A DNA stretch of 64,000 bases from Agarophyton chilense (GCA_030374765.1 JARGXX010000071.1:620001-684000), one strand, 5' to 3'; counted from the stretch's first letter, positions 1-10,368 are shown. The notes: generated by a model not told the origin, from the sequence alone. Program-made: numbers and translations.

Positions 1-318
1 ACGGTAGTTGAGATAGAGTTCTGATTCGAATGCATTGGTGCTTTGAGCGGCGATAAGTGCATCGCATTGAGCAGGTGTGAGCAAGTCTGGTACACGGAGC
101 AAGGGAGGTTGAACATTGAGCGAGGATATTGAATCAAAGTCGTCCTGCGGATCGATAGTTAGCCCCCATTCCGCTACACTCTGCTGCAGGGCGTGGTTTT
201 TGGGCAGTGCCATCCACAACGATGCCTTCCTTTGTTTTCTGATGTTGTCTCGAGCATGATGGGTTTTTGCAAGAACTACTGAGGTTGTAAAGGCTAGCCG
301 TGGACTGCATCCGATCAT
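1..318 (-). CDS. Partial gene, N-terminus of a putative 2-oxoglutarate/Fe(II) oxygenase (prolyl 4-hydroxylase-like)
   Basis: An open frame of 106 codons runs from an ATG at 318-316 to the window edge without a stop, so the gene continues to the left. The first 35 residues are rich in Ala, Thr, Arg and Lys and poor in acidic residues, as in an organelle presequence. Near the edge the protein reads QPPLLRVPDLLTPAQCDALI. This resembles the opening of prolyl 4-hydroxylase type oxygenases, where a short 'P-x-hydrophobic-xxx-LTPxEC' segment precedes the catalytic fold. The iron and 2-oxoglutarate ligands lie outside the window, so the family call is an inference from a short stretch. It could be another protein with a similar opening. 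It is divergent from the photolyase gene. Confidence 0.5.
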   Translation of the reverse strand, partial: MIGCSPRLAFTTSVVLAKTHHARDNIRKQRKASLWMALPKNHALQQSVAEWGLTIDPQDDFDSISSLNVQPPLLRVPDLLTPAQCDALIAAQSTNAFESELYLNYR

Positions 319-728
319 TTTGGTTAGGCGTATGTGAAGAGATTAGAGCAAAAATCTACGAAGGGTACGTTTCACTTAACAATATCGTTTAAAGGGAAGA
401 TGATGTAGACAGGGGTGTCACAGCTACAGTAGCACTGGTCCCGTCCTCCTGACGGGATCAAGCTTTGAGGTCTGTGTTTGTATGATTTGGCAAGGGAACG
501 GCTATGCAATACATACTGTACCATAACAAAACCTTATCCCATACGAAGCTGTTTCCCTCCACAGATTTGCGGATGAGCAGGGAGCACCAAACGAGGACAA
601 GTGTTCCGTGCGCCGAACGGTTGGTTTATTTGAGCGGTGTTCATTGATTGGACAAGGGAGGGAAGCTACACATTTTAAGAAGACCCACTTTGTTGAGCCA
701 CCAGCTCTTCTTTGCCACGGGTCCCGTC
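319..728. promoter_or_regulatory. Divergent intergenic region between the oxygenase-like gene and the photolyase
   Basis: About 410 bp separate the two divergent start codons, so both promoters should lie here. I see no unambiguous TATA box or other element. The photolyase frame stays open back to about 648 but has no ATG before 729, so the 5' UTR probably begins in this interval. Confidence 0.35.
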
Positions 729-2465
729 ATGATCTGGTCTTTCATCAGCCCGTTCGTCTCCAATTCACGCTCGCTCCTTGTTCCTCAGAAGGCGTTTACC
801 GTAAAGACGACCCGGTTCACCAGGGTAACCAAAAGGCGCGTCTCTATGACAACCACATCATCTCCAGCCGCAGCTTCCCGAGTTCATACTCTGAACTCTA
901 ATGACTCCAACAAGTCCGGCACATTCGTCCTTTACTGGATGTCCAACTCAGTGCGCACGCGCTACAATTTTGCCCTCGGGCATGCGATCTATCTTTGTGA
1001 AAAATATCAGAAACCTTTGAGAGTTGCCCATGTCTTTGACACCGTTGCGCAAGATGGACAGCCGCTTCCCGAGCGGCATGCGGCATTTCAGTTAGAGAGT
1101 CTTTTGGATGTCGAGCAAGACCTGCGGCAGCAATCAATCCCATTTGCTGTAATTGAGCCAGGGCATGACACATGCAATACGATTACTGCATTGGCTGCGC
1201 AAGCCGCCGTGGTCGTCACGGATACTTCTTATCTTCGTCTCGGCAGAGCAGATAGAGAGGCAGTTGCGTCCTCCATAAAGGTTCCTCTTCATGTCGTTGA
1301 GGCTGACGTGGTCGTCCCTGTCGAGGAAGCATCAAACAAATCTGAATACGCGGCCCGAACAATTCGCCCAAAGATAACTCGGGCTCTGAAAGAATTTCTA
1401 GTCCCCATGAAGGAAATTGACCTTACTCAGCAATCAATGTGCGATGTAAAAGGCTGGATAAAATCTGTTGGTCCTGATCTGCACTTACTTGATTTGAGCG
1501 ACTTAGACGCAGCGCTCAAGCACATGGACGGGATAGATCGCGGTGCTCCGCGAGTGAGCTTCTTCCGTGGCGGTCAGAGAGAAGCGGAATCCCGTCTAGA
1601 AACATTTGTCACAAAACGGCTGAGAGAATACGGTTCGGGGCGAAATGAACCAGCGAAACAGTTACAATCGGATCTTAGTCCTTTTCTTCGAGCAGGAAAC
1701 ATATCACCGATAGATATTGCATTGCGAACGAAGGAAAGTGCGGCAAAAAAATCATCTATGAAGGAAAGTGAAGAATCCTTCTTGGAAGAGCTTATCGTGC
1801 GTCGTGAGCTAGCCGTAAATGCTTGTTGGTTCAATCCAAAGGGTTATGACAAATACGAACAGATTGTTCCCAATTTTGCTAAAGAATCTCTTGCTTTACA
1901 CCAGAGCGACAAGAGACCAAAGATACACACTTACGACGAACTCGAAGCAGCTTTGACATCAGACCCATTCTGGAACGCCGCCCAGCTTGAAATGATTGTC
2001 AGAGGGAAAATGCACGGATACATGAGAATGTACTGGGTGAAACGAATCATTGGATGGGTCGGGAACCCTGAGGATGCTATGGACTATGCCCTGCGACTAA
2101 ATAACAGATGGGAGTTGGATGCGGTGGACCCAAACTCGTACACCGGGGTAATCTGGTGTTTTGGACTTCATGATCGCGGGTGGACAGAACGACCGATATG
2201 GGGGAAGGTGAGGTACATGAACGAGAGCGGTTTAAAACGGAAGTTCAACATGGATGCATACATTGCCCATGTGGACGAAATGGTCGCCAAAGAAGGACTT
2301 CCAGCTCACATTGCGGAACTCAGGCAAAAAAATGGAAAGGGGAAACGACAACAAACGATAGAAGGTACTCGTAAACGTCGCATCACAAGCAACAACTCCG
2401 CTAACACTTCAAAAGCCCAGAAGCGCGTGAAAGCTAAAACTGTCTCCAAAAAAAAGAAAACATGA
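729..2465 (+). CDS. PHR: Class II CPD photolyase (deoxyribodipyrimidine photolyase)
   Basis: Light-driven repair of cyclobutane pyrimidine dimers by an FAD enzyme. The N-terminal antenna domain has the class II opening YWMSNSVRTRYNFALGHA and the signature EYAARTIRPKI. The C-terminal FAD/DNA domain carries FWNAAQLEM, GKMHGYMRMYWVKR, LNNRWELDAVDPN and HDRGWTERPIWGKVRYM, all in class II order, and ends in a Lys/Arg-rich tail that could be a nuclear signal. The start is ambiguous. ATG 729 gives 578 aa with a basic, Ser-rich presequence of about 40 residues; ATG 846 (MTTTSSPAA) gives a shorter form. Two starts could serve organelle and nucleus, which is an inference. The domain is complete, and no intron is needed. 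The downstream minus-strand neighbour converges on it. Confidence 0.93.
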   Translation: MIWSFISPFVSNSRSLLVPQKAFTVKTTRFTRVTKRRVSMTTTSSPAAASRVHTLNSNDSNKSGTFVLYWMSNSVRTRYNFALGHAIYLCEKYQKPLRVAHVFDTVAQDGQPLPERHAAFQLESLLDVEQDLRQQSIPFAVIEPGHDTCNTITALAAQAAVVVTDTSYLRLGRADREAVASSIKVPLHVVEADVVVPVEEASNKSEYAARTIRPKITRALKEFLVPMKEIDLTQQSMCDVKGWIKSVGPDLHLLDLSDLDAALKHMDGIDRGAPRVSFFRGGQREAESRLETFVTKRLREYGSGRNEPAKQLQSDLSPFLRAGNISPIDIALRTKESAAKKSSMKESEESFLEELIVRRELAVNACWFNPKGYDKYEQIVPNFAKESLALHQSDKRPKIHTYDELEAALTSDPFWNAAQLEMIVRGKMHGYMRMYWVKRIIGWVGNPEDAMDYALRLNNRWELDAVDPNSYTGVIWCFGLHDRGWTERPIWGKVRYMNESGLKRKFNMDAYIAHVDEMVAKEGLPAHIAELRQKNGKGKRQQTIEGTRKRRITSNNSANTSKAQKRVKAKTVSKKKKT

Positions 2466-2606
2466 GTTTCTGAAAACGTTACGAAAAGGGCCATGATATA
2501 CAAGAGCATTGGTGGTGTGAACCGAACCCCACTCATCGCGAGAAGTAGCCGCGTGTTTCGCGTGAAATGAAACAACAATAGCATATCCTAACTTTTGGGA
2601 TGAGGT

Positions 2607-3386
2607 TTAAGAGTTTTCGCACCACTCGCACGCCCGTTTCCCTTTCAGACAATCACATTTGAATTTCTCACGAGAACCCACTCCACCACATTTGAAACAT
2701 CTAACCTTTCCCGTCCCGGCGCAAAGTCGACATTCTTTTCGCCTCGTAAACTGAATTGGTGCCATCCTCTTCATGAACGAACTCCATTCCCTGTCCACAT
2801 CATCTTTGGCATCTATCTGTTCATATTCAGCCCATCTCGCTTGTGGATCGGTTTCGTCCCGAAATTCTACCATATTCCTTGGCCATCGCGAGCCGACAGC
2901 GTCCGTAGGTCTTGGGTACTTGTAGACCTCCTTCAGAGCAAACGCGCTTGTTCGAAGTACCATGTACTCGACGCCAGGTTCTTCCAGTCTCTTAGCGACC
3001 GTCGTACACTCTTCTAGAGAGTTGAATTGAAGTACTGTTTCACCTTGACGTAGGCGAGCTACTGTGCCATCTGGGCGTTCAACAGCTCTTGAAGCGGGTA
3101 CTGTGACTTGTAAAAGGTACGATACTGAGGACTTTGCCCTTTTTGGTCCAATGTCCGCGAACGAGAATAAAACAGCTGTTCCAGATACAAGAAACGCAGC
3201 GGTGGCAACAATTCCAGGACCGGAGAGAGCAAACGATAGCATATCAAGAGCCGTATCATCCGGAAGCACAGTCATCTGTGTTTGGGCTGTTGGGCGACGT
3301 GTGCATTTGGAAGACGTTCTCACAATTTGAGGACGTAACAGGCATGGGCTAAGAAAAGACATTGGAACCATTTTGATGAAAGGCAT
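2607..3386 (-). CDS. Membrane protein with C-terminal DnaJ-type CxxCxGxG zinc finger, probably plastid-targeted
   Basis: A protein of 259 aa, intronless, from an ATG. Residues 1-45 are rich in Ser, Thr, Arg and Pro with no acidic residue until about 43, like a plastid transit peptide. One hydrophobic segment (about residues 48-76, GPGIVATAAFLVSGTAVLF) is a likely transmembrane helix. The last 45 residues hold paired cysteines, CRLCAGTGKVRCFKCGGVGS and then CDCLKGKRACEWC, a DnaJ-like zinc-binding fold without a J domain. Such small DnaJ-finger proteins are common in chloroplasts as thiol or assembly factors. That is family knowledge, and the specific role here is unknown. It is convergent with the photolyase; the stops are about 140 bp apart. 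Confidence 0.75.
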   Translation of the reverse strand: MPFIKMVPMSFLSPCLLRPQIVRTSSKCTRRPTAQTQMTVLPDDTALDMLSFALSGPGIVATAAFLVSGTAVLFSFADIGPKRAKSSVSYLLQVTVPASRAVERPDGTVARLRQGETVLQFNSLEECTTVAKRLEEPGVEYMVLRTSAFALKEVYKYPRPTDAVGSRWPRNMVEFRDETDPQARWAEYEQIDAKDDVDREWSSFMKRMAPIQFTRRKECRLCAGTGKVRCFKCGGVGSREKFKCDCLKGKRACEWCENS

Positions 3387-3527
3387 TCCGTCAGAAAATC
3401 GCGCACTTCATTCAGTCCTGTTTTACTCCACGCTCAATCAAGGCAACGCAATGGACTGTAAAAGGAAGATTTCGAAAGGAGAACCTGTGGGAACGTGAAG
3501 TTCGTCAATAGTTACTGAAACCGAGAT

Positions 3528-4042
3528 ATGTTTCCAAGTTCTTGTTCACTTTTCACCAGCCTGGCGGCAATGCGTACCGTGGGTGGTTCGCTCTTGATGA
3601 TTATCGCAGCAAATACGTCGAATGAACGACAGGCACACACTCAACAAGACCATGCCGAGACAACGGAGATAAACATCACATCACGCAGCTTATTATCAGA
3701 ACTGAAAGAGAACCTGTGGATGGTCATTGGCTTACCGCGATATGCAAAGAACCAATCAGACACGTAGGGTTCCATGGCTATAGCAGTGATGGGTACATAT
3801 CTGGAAGTGACCAAATCCTAGAAAACGCTCAGAGGCGTAAAACCAAGCATCAGATTCTTAATTTGGGACAATTCTTGGAAAATATCGAGTTCCGAAGTCA
3901 CTATTCTACACACGCGAACAAAAATTTGCCTGGTTACGCTTTGTTTAGGGGAAAAAATAATACTAGTATGAAGGTGGAGGAGTACGAATTATTCTGCTAC
4001 AATCGTTTGATGACCACGTCATTTCAAACAAACAGAATCTAA
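3528..4042 (+). CDS. Possible small secreted protein, two overlapping frames (uncertain)
   Basis: An ATG at 3528 opens 79 codons that begin with a signal-like hydrophobic segment (about residues 8-28, ending MIIAAN). Near 3716 a second frame continues for 108 codons (GHWLTAICKEPIRHVGFHGY onward) to 4042. Joining them needs a frameshift or an unseen intron. I recognise neither part. It lies head to tail between two minus-strand genes. It may be real, a decayed gene, or chance; the composition is only weakly coding-like. Confidence 0.22.
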
Positions 4043-4114
4043 AAGCTTCAATCTTTCGGTTGCAATCTAGCCGGAAGAACATATATTACGCTTATAGCGA
4101 CTGAATCCGGCAGC

Positions 4115-5110
4115 TTAAATGTTGACGTTGATGACACGCTTCTTGATTTCCTCAATCTTCGAAAGTAAGTTTTGCTTTCCCTCTTGAGCTCTGGAGCGGT
4201 GTTCCAGAACTTTGTCATGGTATCCACCTGCGTTCCCGTTGTATTCACGACTCTTTCTTGATATATCTGCTGCTTTCAGGACGGCTTCCTTACGGACCTT
4301 CTCAATGCCTTCGAGTTCAGCCTTTGGGGAATCGCACTGTGTGCACTTTTCATTGCTCCTCTCTGCACGTTTCTGAGCTTCATTCAGAGTTTGCTTGACA
4401 GTCTTGGCCCTCACATCAGCTTTCTTTATGTCATCACGTAGCTCAGCGACATCGCGACTTGCTTGGTAGACTTTTTCTGCCTCATGGCTTGCCTTGAGAG
4501 CTAGCTGGCCAGAATCAGCCACAGACGAGATGACAGCTTCCGCTTGTTTCTCGATATCATCCTTCTCCTGTTGGGTCATTTGGTTTCTGGATGATTCAAT
4601 ATTCCTCAGAGCATCATTTACGGCAATGATATCGGATTCAATCGCTGCTACAGTTTCATACGCTTCCATAGCCAAGGTATAAGCTTCGTCATTTGCACTG
4701 ATGATGGCAGTGTACATGTTCTCTACAGCCTCGGTTGTGTCCATTACGTGATCAAATGTGGTACACACTGCATTTGAGTCGATGAGAATAAGATGGCACC
4801 CGAACAAATCAGTGCCACTTGGAACGACATCTTTGTTCTTGGAGTAAATTGAGCATGGAGATCGCTTGCACATTTCATACCCCAGACAGTCACATCGATA
4901 TGAAGGCGTGCATGCTTCCATGGAGCACATGTTGTTTCCTTTGTGTTTGACGCATGTACCGGGGCCCTGCATCTGAGCACAAGGGCAGGAAGTCTCCGTC
5001 ATCACACATGCCCCAGCCTCACCTGGTTCGGTAGACTGTCCATGGACCAAAACAGCAATCCCAAACGTATACATAATACCAACGACGAACAAGCTCAAAT
5101 ATGAAGTCAT
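4115..5110 (-). CDS. Secreted protein: Cys-rich N-terminal domain plus long coiled coil
   Basis: The frame is open upstream, but the first ATG (5110) gives 331 aa and places a signal peptide at the start (MTSYLSLFVVGIMYTFGIAV, cleaved near residue 25). Residues about 30-110 contain some fifteen cysteines with spacings such as CPCAQ, CDC and CKRSPC, suggesting a compact disulfide domain. Residues about 120-331 are Ala/Glu/Lys/Gln-rich with heptad periodicity and one CTQC pair, as in an extracellular coiled coil. I know no family with this combination. A cell-wall or extracellular-matrix structural role is an inference from layout only. There is no intron. Confidence 0.7.
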   Translation of the reverse strand: MTSYLSLFVVGIMYTFGIAVLVHGQSTEPGEAGACVMTETSCPCAQMQGPGTCVKHKGNNMCSMEACTPSYRCDCLGYEMCKRSPCSIYSKNKDVVPSGTDLFGCHLILIDSNAVCTTFDHVMDTTEAVENMYTAIISANDEAYTLAMEAYETVAAIESDIIAVNDALRNIESSRNQMTQQEKDDIEKQAEAVISSVADSGQLALKASHEAEKVYQASRDVAELRDDIKKADVRAKTVKQTLNEAQKRAERSNEKCTQCDSPKAELEGIEKVRKEAVLKAADISRKSREYNGNAGGYHDKVLEHRSRAQEGKQNLLSKIEEIKKRVINVNI

Positions 5111-5998
5111 GATTGGTTCCAGGCGGGTGATGCTATGTATTGTTGGACTGCACAATGAGTTTGATACGCAGATATGGAAAGTGTATGAGGGTCATGAGGC
5201 TAGCTACCCTGGCTTAAGTATGCAAAATCTGTTCACAATTTGGGTGAAGATGAGATGATTGATTCGAAGCATTCTTCGCAGTTGTCTTTGTGAAAATCAG
5301 TGACGCAATGTGACGAAGAGATCTTGCCCCTGTTAGTCTCGGGTCTTGAGGGAGGAGAACGAAGGTTGGAGCCAAGTCGATGGACAGCGTGTTTAATTCG
5401 AAAGTGCTTAGCGCGATTCGTCACTTTGCGCCCGCTGAATGTACCCTTGTAACCCTTACTGTTGTAACCTACGTGATGGTGAAATGAACAGCGCGCCAGC
5501 ACTTCAATTTTATGAAACTGGGAGCGAGTGTAGCTGGGCGGACCCACGACCAGTTCTCATGCGGTCCTCACACAAAATAATGGTTAAAAACGAAGGCAAT
5601 CTCCCGTGTTACCGTCGGTACTCAAGTATCTCTTTAGTAATAGCATATTCACAAGAGATATGTACAATATCGCGAGCGATGAAACGCTTCTTATCGGATG
5701 ACGCATACCTGCCAGGATCTTCTGATGGCAACGTACGGTTTCATCGAAATCAACATTTATCTAAACCTCTGGACGACATTTGATTAAATCGTTGGCGAAG
5801 AAGTACTAAGTAAGGAACGGGAGTGCTGTTTGTCGTGAGGGGCAAGAGACAAAGTGTATTTTCGGCTCTTGCCCGTAGGACGTATGTGTAGTACTGGCAA
5901 ATCGAATGATCGACGTGCGCTGTAGAAAGTAATCTGGAAATCAGAACGAGGGAATATTTCGCTTTGAAGACCTGGTTATAAACCAATTTCTTGCATGA
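5111..5998. other. Intergenic stretch, no convincing gene
   Basis: This contains only short open frames (longest about 100 codons, for example 5233-5547 on the minus strand) without recognisable domains. The left part must hold the promoter of the secreted protein gene. The right part abuts the aspartylglucosaminidase-like coding segment and could hide its first exon, because that segment begins without an in-frame ATG. Confidence 0.4.
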
Positions 5999-6905
5999 GT
6001 AGTTGCAAATGGCGTCAGTGGAGTCAACACGGGGTTTTCCAAGGAAGGCGTTAAATCCGCGTCTACTGCGCTTTTGAACTCATATTCCTCAGCAATAGCT
6101 GTCAAAATTGGGATCAAGGTTGTTGAACTGGACGAAAGTGTTACCTCAGCTGGTGACGGTGGTCTCTCAAATGCTGCCGGAATTCTACAACTCGACGCAG
6201 CCATGATGACTTCCAAAGGAAAAATGGATCCGTCACAACACCGACGGGCTATTGTTCAGCAATCGATTTCGCCCATGCCGTGCTCTACCATTCAACACAT
6301 CCCATTATGGTCGGAGATGACGCAGCTTTGCTCGCCCAACTGCACGGGTTTCTTGCGAGAAGTGATTTAAATTCGCCCCATGCAAAAAAACGCCATCAAC
6401 AGTTTTTGGCAAGCAAAAGCAAACGACCAGGGTATCATAAAAGCAATGGTATGAAACATACAGACACTGTTGGTATGATTACCAGAGATTCTTCTGGTGT
6501 GATAACTGCTGGATGTGCTGCGAGCTGTATGCAGTTAAATCAATGGGCAGGGTTGACGATAGTCCTACAATTGGTGCTGGTCTCAACGTTGCGGAGAGCG
6601 GGGCTGCAGTAGCATCTGGGGATAGGGACATGATGATAAGATTTTGCCTTGCTTTTCTCACAGTTGAAAGTGTAAGCAAAGGTTATTCCGCGTCCCAAGC
6701 TTGTTGTTTCGCGATCCAATGTGTTCGAAGGATGGATATAAGTTGCCAGATGGCCGTTGTTGCCATGTCTGTGGGTGGCGTAAACGGGGCAGCGTGCTCC
6801 AATGACGGCTTTAGAGCAGTTGGATGGCGCAGTGGTATGAAAGAAACGGGGAACATAGAAATAAAAGGAGAACTCTCTGTCTCCTGGGAACGTACATGCG
6901 TGTAG
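5999..6905 (+). pseudogene. Aspartylglucosaminidase-like (glycosylasparaginase, Ntn hydrolase) with two apparent frameshifts
   Basis: Glycosylasparaginases cut the GlcNAc-Asn bond in lysosomal or vacuolar glycoprotein breakdown and mature by self-cleavage before a Thr. Three consecutive frames together read like one such protein. Frame one, to about 6225, has VVELDESVTSAGDGGLSNAA and LDAAMM. Frame two, about 6226-6545, has GSVTTPTG, PIMVGDDAALL and HTDTVGMITRDSSGVITAGC, whose DT carries the expected nucleophile Thr. Frame three, to the stop at 6905, has GRVDDSPTIGAGLNVAESGA and GDRDMMIRF. Each shift looks like one missing base (near 6226 and 6540-6548). No in-frame ATG precedes the first segment because TGA lies at 5996, so a 5' exon is missing or lost. 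It may be a recent pseudogene or an intact gene with assembly indels. It converges on cardiolipin synthase with about 20 bp between stops. Confidence 0.75.
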
Positions 6906-6926
6906 CCCATTTTCTGCATCGAGCAA

Positions 6927-7874
6927 TCAAATACGGTTCCAGCGCGTCCAAAATAGTCGCCCGTACGAGAGACCCGATGCACATGTCGTAACCGCAGTGG
7001 CAACCACAACGGTATGCAAGGTACTATCACCCAGAGCACCCATCTCGCCAGCGTTGAGAATCCCTGCGAAGGCAAGTGCTATTTGAAAAGATGTGTTGAG
7101 CTTTGAGATGAAAATCGGTTCCACCGCAGTTTTCCGAAACACTTGGAAGAAATCTCGAACAGATGCCTTCGGATGGCTTTTACGAGTGAGAGCCACCCAC
7201 CCAGCTACTAAACCAATATCTCGGCCGATTATTAGGGAGACAAGCCATATAGGAATAATGTGTTGTGATGCGAGGCCTAGAGATGCAACGATGATAAGCA
7301 GCTTATCGGCAGCTGGGTCCAAATAGGAACCAAGGACTGTGTGCAGCTTAAGCCTTCTAGCCAGAATACCGTCAAGCCAATCAGACATGGCGGCAAACAT
7401 GAGCCCGCCCAGCGCAACATCGAACTCATCATTTACGATGCAATAACCAATTGCAGGGGCTATTGCTATACGTCCGCAGGTGATCATATTAGCTATGTTC
7501 CAGGGACTCGCTTCAGAATGACGAGGATGATCTCGTTCGGTTCTCGTGTGACTGTAGCGAAGACCATTGCTGTACAGTAATGGATCTCGGGGACAGTATG
7601 GGGCACGTCCGCCGACTCCGGCTTGCCGTGCGCGACAATCACAACCAGGAGAAATGGATCTTGGATGGACTTGATTTTCTACCAGGGTATACACTTCTCT
7701 GAGCGGAAAGGAAATACGTCGAGTTTGGGACGATAGATTCCGGAAACATGAAGCGAATAAAGTCCCCATACCTTTGTTCTTAACTTCCTCGATACAAACG
7801 GCGCCACCATAAACTGCGAGTGACCTCGGGATTGAGGTTCCTCTCTCTACACAGGTTGATACGCAAAGCTTCAT
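6927..7874 (-). CDS. CLS: Cardiolipin synthase (CMP-forming), mitochondrial type
   Basis: A CDP-alcohol phosphatidyltransferase that joins CDP-diacylglycerol and phosphatidylglycerol in the mitochondrial inner membrane. The protein has 315 aa from an ATG. Residues 1-120 form a basic, Ser/Arg-rich presequence. The conserved domain begins at PWNIANMITCGRIAIAPAIG. The signature D-x2-DG-x2-AR-x8-G-x3-D-x3-D is complete around residues 165-190 (SDWLDGILARRLKL, GSYLDPAADKLL). The segment KTAVEPIFISKLNTSFQ is typical of eukaryotic cardiolipin synthases rather than of PGP synthases. Four or five hydrophobic helices follow. No intron is needed. A PGP-synthase-like assignment is the main alternative, but it is less likely. 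Confidence 0.88.
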   Translation of the reverse strand: MKLCVSTCVERGTSIPRSLAVYGGAVCIEEVKNKGMGTLFASCFRNLSSQTRRISFPLREVYTLVENQVHPRSISPGCDCRARQAGVGGRAPYCPRDPLLYSNGLRYSHTRTERDHPRHSEASPWNIANMITCGRIAIAPAIGYCIVNDEFDVALGGLMFAAMSDWLDGILARRLKLHTVLGSYLDPAADKLLIIVASLGLASQHIIPIWLVSLIIGRDIGLVAGWVALTRKSHPKASVRDFFQVFRKTAVEPIFISKLNTSFQIALAFAGILNAGEMGALGDSTLHTVVVATAVTTCASGLSYGRLFWTRWNRI

Positions 7875-9873
7875 AAATACAAGTAAATTGGTGTCGGCAC
7901 AAGTAATCTATTTTGTCTGCAAAATAACTGTGGGTAATTTGGGTAAACTTCAAAAACCAGAGTATGCTATAGCAGTTTTCGCGTTTTTGATTTTATTACA
8001 TCTGTGCTCTATTCTCGACTCGCCGAAGAAGCCCGTCAGTTCAGTTTATAAAATTAGAATATCGTTCTTCTATGTCGGTGCCATGTTTGGTGTAATGTAG
8101 ACTCTTTATGTGCATGAAACGCACTACACATGGGTAGTGTGGGCGCCATCTTCGGATGTGGGCCAGACTTTACAGTCAACTTCCGCGTAAATAAGCATTC
8201 TCCGTTATTGAATGGCCCAAGTAGATGAATGAGATATAAGTATCCGAAATAGAATAAATCTTCTTAGTCTTCTTTAACCAAAGAAACGAAAGACTTATGT
8301 CAGTAGTCACTAGGGCTCAGACTTCTTGGCTTCCAGTCAGACACTCCAGATGTGTGACTATTTTTTAAACCTTTCCACTTCTTCTTTCCACAGAAATAGA
8401 CGTGTTAAAGTCTTAAAAGGATCTCTGAAAACAGGTAATAACAAAAAATATGCTTTTACTATATATAAAAGGCTAGTCTTTTGTAGGAACGAATACGTGT
8501 AACCACTTTTGGCAGCTTCCAGTTCAGTGCTTTATTACAAATCTTAACAAAGTCTTTACAAAAGATACAAGTTTTTTACTCTATGGGGCTTTCCAGATAG
8601 ACAAAGAATTATTATAACACACAGGCAATCTCCCTTTAACTCTGAGAGCGCTTCAAACGATATAGTGAAATGACAGCAAGTGCTCCGTTCAGCTGCTAAC
8701 GCCTCACTGATTTCGTGCACTTCTGCAAACGCATCAAAATGTTTTATAATATATAGGGTTTCTGTTTCTGCTTCAGTCACCTCAGTGTATTATAGAATTC
8801 AAGCACCTCACTTTTTTATAAATATGAAGGGCCCGAAGCCAAAATAAAGTGATATTTTTGGGTGTCATACGTTTGTTAAAGCCGCCCGAAAGAGAAATTG
8901 GAGACATCAAAGCCTGTTCTATAGAAATCTAAAACATCCAAAACAGAGCTGAAACGCATTACTACTCGATAGGTACTGCTTTGTGCTTCTAGGTTACTCT
9001 AATCGCTGTTAGCAGCGTTTAAAGCATCAAACAAACCAATAAAATACATCAACTGGATTATTTTTGCTCATGCGCCATGATAGCTTTTGACTCCAACGAT
9101 GGAATAGAAAGTGCAGGCCCTGCTTTCAAGATTTTCCAAAAATGAATTTTTCAACGAGGCGCGAAGGAAAGTGTAACGTCGCTGAAATAATTTCCGATCC
9201 CGTTGCATTGATCAAAATTTGATCTATGCTACCAGTGTAATAAAGAAACGCACAAAACGAAATCTCACAGACTACAAGTTTACAGCTACTTAGCCGAACT
9301 GTATAAGTGACAGTTTTGACGGAAAGTGGGTTCATGCCAGATGCCCCATTTTTGTATGTCAACAATGCTTTTACGAAAGCCGTGAACTTTTTCTTCCTCG
9401 ACACTTCTTTGGGCCAAAAAAACAAAACCATCTATGTGCGCGACTGCGTGCAAGGCGACCGGGTGGCACGGCGGCGGCAGCGTGGGAGCGCACGCCGTAC
9501 GCTTTGCTCCAGGAGTGCCAAACAACGATTTTCAAAGCGGCGTCCTCAAATCGGATGCGCCGCCGTGCAACGCGCCGAAAAGAGCGGCAGCGGACAGCGG
9601 CATCGGACAACGGCAGCATCTGCCCGGGGCGCAGTGTTTTCTGCAAAAAATGTCAAAGACGAGGAGCGTGTGGTTAAAATGGGAAAATGATTTCCGGTCA
9701 GGTTTGGTGAAGAAATGATTATGGCGTATGAAAAGGAATATTAGCACAATCTTTACAATAACATAAATATTGAGGATGTGTGATGAACGTAGAGATGAGT
9801 CGCGACGCATCAGCATCGAAGACAAACACTGCACGCTAATCGCCCGCGTTGAAAGCCGAAGTGGAGGTAAGAA
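7875..9873. other. AT-rich intergenic region with a GC-rich island at about 9430-9640
   Basis: I find no supported gene in this 2 kb. Open frames are short, overlap on both strands and show no domains. The DNA is AT-rich except for a sharply GC-rich patch at about 9430-9640 (GGCACGGCGGCGGCAGCG, CTGCCCGGGGCGCAG). The patch could be a CpG-rich promoter, an RNA gene or an older gene remnant. Confidence 0.4.
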
Positions 9874-10368
9874 CTATTCGGCGACTGAATAGTGCATGGA
9901 AACGAACGGCTGAAAACCCCTCTCATTCAACAGCAGCACCAAAGCTTTCTGTGCAACGCTATAGGATTCAAGGAGCGGAATAATACCCAGCATAGTCAGT
10001 CTCTGCTGCTCCGCTTGCGTCACCCCATCGCCCTCTGCAAACTTCGACAGCTGAAACGCCAGGTCTAAAAGAGCACTACATGAATGAACACACCGCATGT
10101 GGAGACAAAGTATAAAAGAGCCAAAACAACGCCTCTGCTGATATTCGAGTGCAGCGAAAGCAGCCAGAATGGAAATGAGAAGGACGACGCGCAGCGCGGC
10201 GTCAAGTGTGGCGGTCATCACGATGAAGGGCGCGTTGCGCAGGTTGCACTTGGCGGAGATCGTTTCGATTGCACGTTCTTGTGTTATGATGGCACGGAGC
10301 GCGAAGTGCGTAGCGCACAGAACCCTGTGGCGACTCTTACCTGCTTCTTCAGAGGTGTAGAACTGCAC
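9874..10368 (-). CDS. Hypothetical ORF with a hydrophobic helix, possible 3' exon
   Basis: An open frame of about 164 codons opened by GTG; the first ATG lies internally (MTATLDAALRVVLLISILAA). A likely transmembrane helix is followed by LLDLAFQLSKFAEGDG and AQKALVLLLNERGFQPF, which look coding-like. Just upstream on the same strand a Lys/Arg/Glu-rich frame ends in ...GCSSTPLKKQ followed by GTAAGA, a good splice donor. This ORF may therefore be a later exon of that gene. I do not recognise the protein. Confidence 0.35.
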   Translation of the reverse strand: MQFYTSEEAGKSRHRVLCATHFALRAIITQERAIETISAKCNLRNAPFIVMTATLDAALRVVLLISILAAFAALEYQQRRCFGSFILCLHMRCVHSCSALLDLAFQLSKFAEGDGVTQAEQQRLTMLGIIPLLESYSVAQKALVLLLNERGFQPFVSMHYSVAE

